DNA from: Herpetosiphonaceae bacterium
GTDB taxonomy: Bacteria > Chloroflexota > Chloroflexia > Chloroflexales > Kallotenuaceae
Direction of reading: 5' to 3'
Assembly (NCBI GenBank): GCA_030147335.1
Contig: JASKZZ010000203.1
Coordinates: 1 to 6,187, forward strand
Length of the DNA: 6,187 bases
Shown one piece after another: positions 1 to 5,445 of the stretch (position 1 is its first letter; every line of letters begins with the position of its first letter). Made by a program: the position numbers and the translations under genes. The notes under the pieces were generated by a model that had not been told where the DNA came from, searched no databases, and worked only from the letters and a program-made list of their open reading frames with translations.

Positions 1-2
1 CA

Positions 3-314
3 AATGATGGGGCGGCAGGACGAACACTGTTAATCGAAATTGATTGGTCCATCGAAGATGCTGACGCGTTTGTTGCAGATGCAACGACTGCATCCTTATG
101 GGTAGGAACGGCAGGCTGGGGTTTACGGCAAGAGCCACCGGGAGGTAGCCGTACAACGGTTGTTCTGCTGGGAACGCAAGCATGGTCAATAACACAGGTC
201 ATGGGACAGCCTGATATGTTAGCGGTGTCTATGGCTGATGAGCGTGAATGCCGGGATGTGCTCCTGTCGTTATTAGCACCAATAAAAAATGTACTGCGTG
301 AAGCTGTGTACTAA
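3..314 (+). CDS. C-terminal end of an unrecognised protein (5' end outside window)
   Basis: An open frame runs in from the left edge for 103 codons to TAA at 312-314. No ATG with a ribosome binding site precedes it in frame, so it is most likely the end of a longer gene. The visible part is soluble in character: an acidic stretch near the beginning (IEIDWSIEDADAF), a Gly/Trp-rich middle (LWVGTAGWGLRQEPPGG), then a beta-like strand (TTVVLLGTQAW) and a closing helix-like stretch (CRDVLLSLLAPIKNVL). There is no membrane segment or signal peptide. I do not recognise the family. Only 48 bases separate its stop from the next gene on the same strand, so the two may be co-transcribed. Confidence is in its being coding, not in any function. 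Confidence 0.6.
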   Translation, partial: NDGAAGRTLLIEIDWSIEDADAFVADATTASLWVGTAGWGLRQEPPGGSRTTVVLLGTQAWSITQVMGQPDMLAVSMADERECRDVLLSLLAPIKNVLREAVY

Positions 315-362
315 GGTATATCGGATTAACACGTCGGCTAACTTAAATTATTACGAGGACTT

Positions 363-1091
363 ATGGCTGCTGAAACCACAAACGTGCTAGGGCACACCAT
401 TCCACATGTACTTTCAACACGTGTCCTGGAGAATCGTTATCTAGCACCGCTTCATGAGGGATTTATCGTTGCTACGGTTGTAATGGGCGGGGCATGGGGA
501 TCAATCTGGCTTTTGTCATTTATGGTGCCATTCTTACCTAATATGCCGGGCGAGGACGCACACGCCGTCCGAATCTTGTTTCGCATAGGATGCGTCGTCG
601 TCTTGTTGGGCTCTTTGTTTGGAGCAAGTTTTCATATACGTTACCGTCTTATGATGCGGCGATCTCCACGTAGCGATGCTGCCTTGCATCGGTTGGTGGG
701 CTACCATCGTATGAATGCGGCCTTCATGTTACTCCTTTTTTGCATAGGCGCAATTGTTCATAGCTGGAACTTAAGTGTATGGCTCGCCGTTGTTAGCGCA
801 CTGGTGCTAGGTCTACAGCTTGTGATCGGCTACCATAACCTTCCCCAAAGGCTAGGTTACGTTGTATATGACCCGAGCGGTATGACAGCAAAAGTGGTTC
901 AAAGCATCGAAGCGCTACTGCCAATATTATTAGTCATTGGCATTGGTGGACCGCTGATCAACTATGTTGGGTCAGCCTCTTCTTTTGCAGCACTCATTAA
1001 TTTTATTGGGCTAATCGGAGCGCCATTTATTTTCACGATGCTTGCGGCTGCTTCGATACATCTTCAAGCAGCACATGCTGATGTGCAATAA
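363..1091 (+). CDS. Unrecognised integral membrane protein, about six helices
   Basis: A 242-residue protein. The ATG start has a purine-rich GAGGA at 355-359, a rather close 3 bases upstream. Hydrophobic segments lie near residues 33-57, 72-91, 116-133, 138-157, 184-202 and 208-231, giving about six transmembrane helices in the inner membrane and no cleavable signal peptide. Histidines cluster close to predicted helix ends (H31, H91, H109, H115, H133, H158, H233), next to Arg/Lys-rich turns such as RYRLMMRRSPR (94-104). Such a pattern occurs in heme- or metal-binding membrane proteins, but no known motif is visible and this is only a suggestion. It lies between an unrecognised partial gene and the RAM-domain gene, 46 bases upstream of the latter, so the three may form one operon. 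The family is not recognised. Confidence 0.8.
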   Translation: MAAETTNVLGHTIPHVLSTRVLENRYLAPLHEGFIVATVVMGGAWGSIWLLSFMVPFLPNMPGEDAHAVRILFRIGCVVVLLGSLFGASFHIRYRLMMRRSPRSDAALHRLVGYHRMNAAFMLLLFCIGAIVHSWNLSVWLAVVSALVLGLQLVIGYHNLPQRLGYVVYDPSGMTAKVVQSIEALLPILLVIGIGGPLINYVGSASSFAALINFIGLIGAPFIFTMLAAASIHLQAAHADVQ

Positions 1092-1137
1092 TGTGTGTGT
1101 ATTCTTGCTGCTGTGCGTAGGATAAAAGGAGAATGGT

Positions 1138-1422
1138 ATGGGTAGAGTTACAGCGTTTGTGATGGTCAAAACTGAGGGCCGACGAGCGTCTGAGGTGGCG
1201 CAGCGGCTCGCAACTGTTGAGCATGTTGCCGAAGTGTACAGCGTTACCGGAGCTTACGACCTGATCGTGATCTTGCACTTGCCGTCGTACGAACAGCTGG
1301 CCGAGGTTGTTCCCGATCAAATTGCGATGGCCGGCGGCGTGACCGAAACGGAAACGATCCTGGCCTTTCGTGCCTTCACTCGTCGTGAGTTGGACAGCGC
1401 ATTTGATATTGGGCTGTCGTAG
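1138..1422 (+). CDS. Stand-alone Lrp/AsnC ligand-binding (RAM) domain protein
   Basis: A 94-residue protein matching the C-terminal effector domain of Lrp/AsnC regulators, with the beta-alpha-beta-beta-alpha-beta order of the RAM fold: strand TAFVMVK (5-11), helix ASEVAQRLA (17-25), strands VAEVYSVTG (30-38) and YDLIVILHL (40-48), helix QLAEVVPDQI (53-62), strand ETILAFRAF (72-80). The GAYD turn (38-41) and the TETETILAF stretch are typical. The N-terminal helix-turn-helix of full regulators is absent, so it cannot bind DNA in the usual way. Stand-alone RAM proteins are known in actinobacteria and other phyla, where they form oligomers that bind amino acids or similar small molecules; the ligand here is unknown. 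A good AGGAG at 1127-1131, six bases before the ATG, fixes the start. It is the last gene before the inverted repeat at 1428 and converges on the ABC operon. Confidence 0.9.
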   Translation: MGRVTAFVMVKTEGRRASEVAQRLATVEHVAEVYSVTGAYDLIVILHLPSYEQLAEVVPDQIAMAGGVTETETILAFRAFTRRELDSAFDIGLS

Positions 1423-1427
1423 AACGG

Positions 1428-1466
1428 AGAACCAAGAACCACTGGCTTATGCTGGTTCTTGGTTCT
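1428..1466 (+). terminator. Perfect 14-bp inverted repeat, likely terminator between convergent genes
   Basis: AGAACCAAGAACCA (1428-1441) and its exact complement TGGTTCTTGGTTCT (1453-1466) flank an 11-base loop. The repeat begins six bases after the RAM gene stop and ends 14 bases before the end of the second permease gene, so it sits where a bidirectional terminator is expected. The following bases on the + strand are T-rich (TTGCTGCTTTGCT) but not an uninterrupted U tract, and on the minus strand no T run follows. Termination is therefore likely for the + strand and uncertain for the minus strand. Each arm is itself two copies of a 7-mer (AGAACCA twice, TGGTTCT twice). Confidence 0.7.
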
Positions 1467-1480
1467 TGCTGCTTTGCTCG

Positions 1481-2274
1481 CTATGATCCCATCCCCGTAT
1501 AGTGACGCAGGCCGAACAGCCAGAAGCGGTAGCCTAGCACCAGCAGCACAGCGGCAACACCCACCCCACTCCACGCGAGCACGCCACGCCAACATCCCGG
1601 TCAAGAATATAGCTGGCTGGATAAAACGAGGCGAAACCAAACGGAATGCTCCACGTCAAAAAGATGTTGATGCTCCGGTTGTACATCGTCAGCGGGTACT
1701 TGGCGAACTCATGCATCTCGAAGACGACCCGCGTAACAGGAACGGAGTCGAGAATCCAGAAGGCGCTGACGGCGGTAATGAGCTTCAATGCAATAAAGAT
1801 CGCGCCGCCGCTGACCACTGCCAGCAGCAGGCATAAAGCTTTAAGCGGTGTCCAGTCGATGCCGAGCGCAAGTGTTGACTTGATAACAAGGCCTGCGCCC
1901 ACCAAAAAGTTGCCGATGCCATCGTGGCAAAAACGGTCGGCCAGCAGATGAAACAGCGGATCGATTGGCCGAACCAGAAACCGGTCGAAGCCACCCTCAC
2001 GAATATATTCCCGTCCAACCGTCCATAAGTTGTCGGCAAACATATGGCTGATCGAGCGTGCCAGTGTGATCAAGCCATAGACCAGCAAAATCTCGTCGTA
2101 GCTCCAGCCGTTCAAATCGGGCACCTGCTGCATAACGACCCAGATCGTCAGCAAACTGGCAGCCTGTAAGAAAATCGTTGACGACGCGCCGATCAAGAAG
2201 TTGACCCGATATTCCATCAGAATTTTGAAGCGCTGGATCAAAAATAGCTAGTAGAGTGATGCATAGCGGACCAC
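1481..2274 (-). pseudogene. ABC-2 family exporter permease, COG3694/DUF990 type, broken by a nonsense codon and a frameshift
   Basis: Second membrane subunit of the exporter. The true start is GTG at 2274, seven bases behind a perfect AAGGAGG and three bases after the stop of the preceding permease. Codon 9 is TAG (2250-2248), so the encoded N-terminus reads VVRYASLY-stop-LFLIQRFK. The family signature GGFDRFLVRPIDPLF is intact at about residues 94-108, as is the PFGFASFYPASY stretch near 211-222. Six hydrophobic segments are expected. After about residue 230 a duplicated 5-mer (1581-1590) shifts the frame, giving a short wrong tail that stops at 1534. The genuine tail (LAWSGVGVAAVLLVLGY, then RFWLFGLRHY, to GMGS) continues in another frame to TAG at 1481. 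Removing one 5-mer gives exactly 262 residues, the usual family length. The only rescue start is TTG at 2241, with no ribosome binding site. Sequencing error is the alternative explanation. Confidence 0.85.
1581..1590 (-). repeat. 5-bp tandem duplication (ACGCC twice) causing a frameshift
   Basis: On the + strand ACGCC occurs twice in a row (1581-1585, 1586-1590), read as GGCGT twice in the permease gene. With one copy removed, the coding sequence runs ...RDVGV-LAWSGVG... and continues to the normal family C-terminus. With two copies, translation ends 16 residues later at a premature stop. Short duplications like this are typical replication-slippage products. Confidence 0.75.
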
Positions 2275-2277
2275 GGG

Positions 2278-3092
2278 TTATCCTCCTTGCACCGTTACTT
2301 TGCGCGCCGCATGGTTAAGCACACGCCGCGATAAAAAGCCAAGCACAACCAGCCAGATCAGCTGTACTAACCAGACTCGCGGCGCGTCAGCCAGCGGCGT
2401 AATGCCACTTAGCAGCGCCACCGGCACATACAGCGCCTGCGCGAACGGCAGTGACTCGGTGATGGTGCGAATGCCGTCGGGCATCATCACCAGTGGTACC
2501 AAGCTTCCACTGAAAAAGCCGGCCACGCCATGTCGTAATACGCTCAAGCCCCAGATTTCCGTGATATAAAAGGCAACGCAGCCGATGATCCAGTCAAAGA
2601 AGAAGAGTACAGCGTGGCCAAGGATCATCAAGATCAGGAACGCGCCCCAGATTGCTGGGTCAAGCGGCAAGCGCAGCCCAAAGAAGATGACTGCGACGAT
2701 TGCGAGCGGAGTGTTAAGCACAAAGCCCATCAACAGATCAGCAATGTTGTTGACATACATCGAGAGTTGGAAGTCGAGCGGACGCAGCATCACTACGGCC
2801 ATCTCGCCCTGGCGCACAAGCTTGCCAAATTGAGTGATCACGTTGATGTTGTAGGCCAATGCGCTGAAAATGCGTGCCAGCAGGATGTAGTTCAAGGTCT
2901 GCTGTAAGTTGGACCGGCAATTGTTCCGCTGTCGGCGTAGACCGCGCGCCAGAAGAAAACAAAAATGATCATCGCCACCAGCTCGGTGACCAGCGACATC
3001 CAGACCCAGATGCTGTAGGCCAGAAGCGTCTTTGGCACCATCGCGGCAAAGGCGCTGTAGATGCTGATTTTGCGCCGCAGTGTCCCGATCAT
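2278..3092 (-). pseudogene. ABC-2 family exporter permease, COG4587 type, broken by a -1 frameshift
   Basis: First membrane subunit of the exporter. The start ATG (3092) overlaps the ATPase stop as ATGA, indicating translational coupling. The N-terminal part has an Arg/Lys-rich amphipathic beginning (MIGTLRRKISIYSAF), helices near 23-33 and 34-47, and the family hallmark FFWRAVYADSGTIAG (46-60). Near residue 62 (bases 2906-2907) one base is missing: the open frame ends at 2892, and the family sequence continues in another frame as LQQTLNYILLARIF, then GKLVRQGEMAVVMLRPLDF (the membrane-proximal coupling region), then four more hydrophobic segments to VTVQGG-stop at 2278. Restoring one T in the coding strand (ACTTACAG to ACTTTACAG) gives GPTLQQTLNYI and 271 residues in all, a normal length. 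The upstream extension that joins the second frame to a start at 3126 is nonsense sequence. A sequencing error would explain it equally well. Confidence 0.85.
2282..2288 (-). promoter_or_regulatory. Strong ribosome binding site of the second permease
   Basis: The minus strand carries AAGGAGG within the last codons of the preceding permease gene, seven bases before GTG at 2274. It decides the start of the second permease and shows that the in-frame TAG at 2248-2250 lies inside the real coding sequence rather than in a leader. Confidence 0.85.
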
Positions 3093-4095
3093 ACGAGCAC
3101 CTCTGCTTGCTGATTGAGCGCGCCATTGTAGATTTGCTTGATAATGCCGCTCAGGTCAGGCTCGGCTAGCGAGAAGTCAACCACGTCAAGCTGGTTCATC
3201 AGCGACGACGCGACCTGGCTGGCGGATGCGCGGGTTCGGTCGAAGCGCAGCACCAGTTTGCGCTCCTCGGTTGCAATCGTTTCCACGCCGTCGGGCAGTA
3301 CAAATTGGCCAACCGTTCCTGATGTTTCAAATGTTATCTCGCGGTACTTGCCGAAGCGCTGCTTGATCGTACAAATTGGCCCGTCGTAGATCAGCTTCCC
3401 GGCGTCGATGATCAGCACACGCTGGCACAACTCCTCGATGTCGCCGAGATCATGTGTGGTCAGCAGCACTGTTGTTTTGCGGTCGCGGCTTTGCTGCTTG
3501 ATAAACTCACGAATACGATCCTTAACGATCAAGTCCAGGCCGATTGTCGGCTCGTCAAGACACACGATGCGCGGCTCATGGATCAGCGTAGCCGCAAGCT
3601 CGGCGCGCATTTTTTGCCAAGCGACATACTGCGGATCGGTTGATGCAGCAGCTCCTTCAACTCCAGCGTTTCCGAAAACTCGCCCAGCAGCTCTTTGTAA
3701 CGCTTTGGCTCAACCTCATAAATCTTGGCGATCAGATTAAGCGACTCAATCAGCGCCAGATCCCACCACATTTGGCTACGCTGTCCAAACACAACACCGA
3801 TCTCGCGCGCATTGGCAACCCGCTCACGATGGGGATCGCGGCCTAATACGCGCACCACGCCACCTGACGGTACAAGAATGCCCGTCAACATTTTGATTGT
3901 AGTTGACTTGCCCGCGCCATTAACCCCGATGTAGCCCACAACCTCGCCCTGATCAATGTCGAAGTCAAGCCGTTCTACCGCTGTTTTGCTTTGATAGCGT
4001 GGTCGAAATAAAGCTTTGACCGAGCCGCGCAGACCAGGCTCTTTAATGGTTGTCTGGAACACTTTTGATAAATTTTCAACATGAATCACTGACAC
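3089..4095 (-). pseudogene. ABC exporter ATPase, COG4586 type, broken by a -1 frameshift at a run of six A
   Basis: Nucleotide-binding subunit that would power export through the two downstream permeases. The start is GTG at 4095, with GGGAG (4109-4105) nine bases upstream. The first 162 residues hold Walker A (GVNGAGKST, 57-65) and the Q-loop (VFGQRSQMWWD, Q105), and run into the signature region MSLGKK. There six consecutive A (3615-3610) leave the frame one base short, and the frame closes at 3583. The rest is in the -1 frame from ATG at 3610: MRAELAATLIHEP, Walker B with catalytic Glu and D-loop (CLDEPTIGLD), the H-loop (LLTTHD), and a C-terminal domain of about 110 residues. One extra A gives SLGKKMRAEL and 335 residues, as expected for the family. 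Related three-gene sets include viologen/drug exporters of cyanobacteria; the substrate here is unknown. It could be made as two overlapping halves, be rescued by slippage on the A run, or reflect a homopolymer sequencing error. Confidence 0.87.
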
Positions 4096-4157
4096 AACGA
4101 GGTACTCCCAAAACTAACCATATTGATTGGGCGAGATGTATTCAGCGATGGACACAT

Positions 4158-4194
4158 AAAAGCCGCAGCCGAGCTGGAAGGCTAGGCACGCGGC
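4158..4194 (-). terminator. Terminator-like stem with U run, 62 bases upstream of the ATPase start
   Basis: On the minus strand GCCGC (4194-4190) pairs with GCGGC (4166-4162) and AGCC (4183-4180) with GGCT (4170-4167), with GTGCCT bulged on the 5' side and a nine-base loop, followed directly by TTTT (4161-4158). No T run follows on the + strand, so the orientation is minus. It could end transcripts coming from the EamA genes or act as an attenuator in the ABC leader. The bulge and the short U run make it moderate in strength. Confidence 0.5.
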
Positions 4195-4249
4195 GTCATA
4201 ACGAGATGGTCGCCACCCAGCGTATCTTTCATCGGCATTGCGCTATGCA

Positions 4250-4273
4250 GCCTTCGCCGAACATCGGCAAGGC
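4250..4273 (-). other. Stable 10-bp RNA hairpin in the leader region
   Basis: On the minus strand GCCTTGCCGA (4273-4264) pairs fully with TCGGC and AAGGC (4260-4250), which are separated by one bulged G; the loop is three bases. No T run follows, so it is not a simple terminator. Its 3' arm contains GAAGGCT, which can instead pair over seven bases with AGCCTTC in the terminator-like stem downstream. Confidence 0.5.
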
Positions 4274-4289
4274 ACGAGCGAACGGATCA

Positions 4290-4307
4290 AGCCTTCGTAG
4301 CAAGGCT
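4290..4307 (-). other. 6-bp hairpin in the leader region
   Basis: On the minus strand AGCCTT (4307-4302) and AAGGCT (4295-4290) form a perfect six-base stem with a six-base loop. The same hexamer pair recurs further along the same strand, which allows alternative pairings. Confidence 0.4.
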
Positions 4308-4332
4308 CAAATTCAGATGATTTAGATACTGG

Positions 4333-4342
4333 ATGACGTCAT
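4333..4342. repeat. 10-bp perfect palindrome ATGACGTCAT
   Basis: An uninterrupted palindrome centred between 4337 and 4338 in the gap upstream of the ABC operon. It could be an operator half-pair or a chance occurrence; nothing else in the sequence links it to a regulator. Confidence 0.25.
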
Positions 4343-4463
4343 AAACTATTCTCCCTTTGGAGCAGTGGAAGAACCATAGCACAGACACGCGGGCGGAGCA
4401 ACCATCAAACGACGGTGATGCCGGTTCAGCATTATGATGAAGGTTGAGTCGTTGCGTGGTTGA

Positions 4464-5399
4464 TTAGGGCGCTACCACGTTCTCGGCCTCAATCAGTTGC
4501 GCCTGCTGCTGCGCTCGTCGTTCCGCTAGTGTCGCGACTGCAATACCAAGCAGCAGTACCCCGCCACCCATCAGTTGCAAGCCCTGGATTGGCTGCTGCA
4601 GAATCAGAAATGCGAGCAGCGCCGATCCAATCGGTTCGCCCAAAATCGCTACGGTGACCAACGTAGCCGAAACGTATCTGATCGCCCAGTTGAACGCCGT
4701 ATGTCCAAGCAACTGTGGCCCGATTGCAAGACCAAGCAGCAGTAGATACACGCTTGTTGGCAGGCCAAACAGTGATTGACCTGCGAGCGCCATCCACACA
4801 AGTAGAATCACGGCTGCTGAGCTATACACCATCCAAATATACGGTAGGATGGTCAATCGAGCGCGCAGGCTGCGACCAAGCAAAAAGTAGCCCGATGCGC
4901 ATACCGCGCCGAGCAGCGCAAGTCCATCGCCAAGCAGTGGATTGCTGCCGCCGCCGCCACCGCTGTCACTGAACCCAATCAACGCCGAGCCAAGCACGGT
5001 CAGGCCAACGCCAGCCCATACGCCCCACGACAAGCGTTCCCGAAAAATCAGCCATGACGCGAGCGCTACAAAAATCGGATTGGTTGTTACCAGCGCCGTC
5101 GAGGAAGCAACCGATGTGTAGTCCAGCGAGCTAATCCAAGCCGCAAAATGTACTGCGAGAAAGGTTCCCGCCCCGACTCCCAATAGCCAATCCCTACGCG
5201 AAATTACTTGCAGCTCGTGACCGGATTTTGTTAATGCAATCGGAGTCAGAAGCAGCGCGGCGAATGTAAGCCGACCTGCGGCAATTGTAAGTGGACGCGC
5301 GCCGTCGTTGATTGCTGCGGCAATCAAGATTGCGGCAGTTGAAACAATCAAAACACCGACGGCAAGAACAAGGTATGGCACAAACGCACGTTGTTGCAT
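4464..5399 (-). CDS. EamA-family (drug/metabolite transporter) permease, complete
   Basis: A 10-helix inner-membrane carrier with two EamA repeats, likely exporting an amino acid or other small metabolite; the substrate cannot be read from sequence. From the ATG, repeat 1 covers about residues 5-143, with the typical beginning LVLAVGVLIVSTAAILI and the TSVASSTALVTTNPIFVAL stretch (near 95-113). A glycine-rich linker (SGGGGGSN, about 146-153) leads to repeat 2 (about 155-290), with the ASGYFLLGRSLR stretch and the conserved GEPIGSALLAFLIL (254-267). A charged, Gln/Glu-rich tail follows. GTG at 5405, two codons upstream, is an equally possible start giving 313 residues; neither has a clear ribosome binding site. 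The reading frame shows no lesion. It follows the other EamA gene by about 40-46 bases on the same strand, so the two are probably co-transcribed. Confidence 0.92.
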   Translation of the reverse strand: MQQRAFVPYLVLAVGVLIVSTAAILIAAAINDGARPLTIAAGRLTFAALLLTPIALTKSGHELQVISRRDWLLGVGAGTFLAVHFAAWISSLDYTSVASSTALVTTNPIFVALASWLIFRERLSWGVWAGVGLTVLGSALIGFSDSGGGGGSNPLLGDGLALLGAVCASGYFLLGRSLRARLTILPYIWMVYSSAAVILLVWMALAGQSLFGLPTSVYLLLLGLAIGPQLLGHTAFNWAIRYVSATLVTVAILGEPIGSALLAFLILQQPIQGLQLMGGGVLLLGIAVATLAERRAQQQAQLIEAENVVAP

Positions 5400-5445
5400 A
5401 ATCACTTTTGTTGCGAAGGCAAAATGCCGCGATTAAATCACAAGT

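Larger units (their letters stand above)
4096..4463. other. 368-bp non-coding region upstream of the ABC operon, rich in RNA-type hairpins
   Basis: This stretch lies between the end of the complete EamA gene and the GTG start of the ATPase, both on the minus strand. I find no convincing coding sequence on either strand. The minus strand carries at least three stable stems (4307-4290, 4273-4250, 4194-4162), the last followed by TTTT. No promoter with clear -35 and -10 boxes could be picked out. The region must contain either the end signal of the EamA transcript, the leader of the ABC transcript, or both. Confidence 0.6.

Noticed and set aside
1071..1086. 6-bp hairpin (GCACAT-GCTG-ATGTGC) at the end of the membrane protein gene
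   Set aside because: Short, mostly inside the coding sequence and without a following T run; not enough for a terminator.
1459..1836. Open + strand frame of 125 codons opposite the second permease
   Set aside because: Composition is that of an antisense shadow: no ribosome binding site, no recognisable protein, and the opposite strand encodes a clear family protein. The same applies to the other + strand frames over 1640-4325.
2248..2250. TAG read as pyrrolysine or otherwise recoded
   Set aside because: No pyrrolysine genes or conserved recoding signal are visible, the protein is a plain membrane permease, and the neighbouring genes carry ordinary lesions.
3093..3126. Upstream start for the first permease at 3126
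   Set aside because: The sequence from 3126 to about 2906 in that frame has no family resemblance and overlaps the ATPase end, whereas ATG at 3092 gives the family N-terminus and an ATGA overlap.
4208..4218. GGGTGGCGACC on the minus strand, resembling the T-box core (AGGGTGGNACCGCG) just before a terminator-like stem
   Set aside because: It has one base too many between TGG and ACC, lacks the following GCG, and I see no stem I landmarks upstream. The genes downstream are also not typical T-box targets. A covariance-model search would settle it.
4233..4463. Fragmentary open frames on the minus strand after the EamA stop (for example 68 codons continuing in the same frame)
   Set aside because: No start codon with a ribosome binding site and no recognisable protein; length is compatible with chance.
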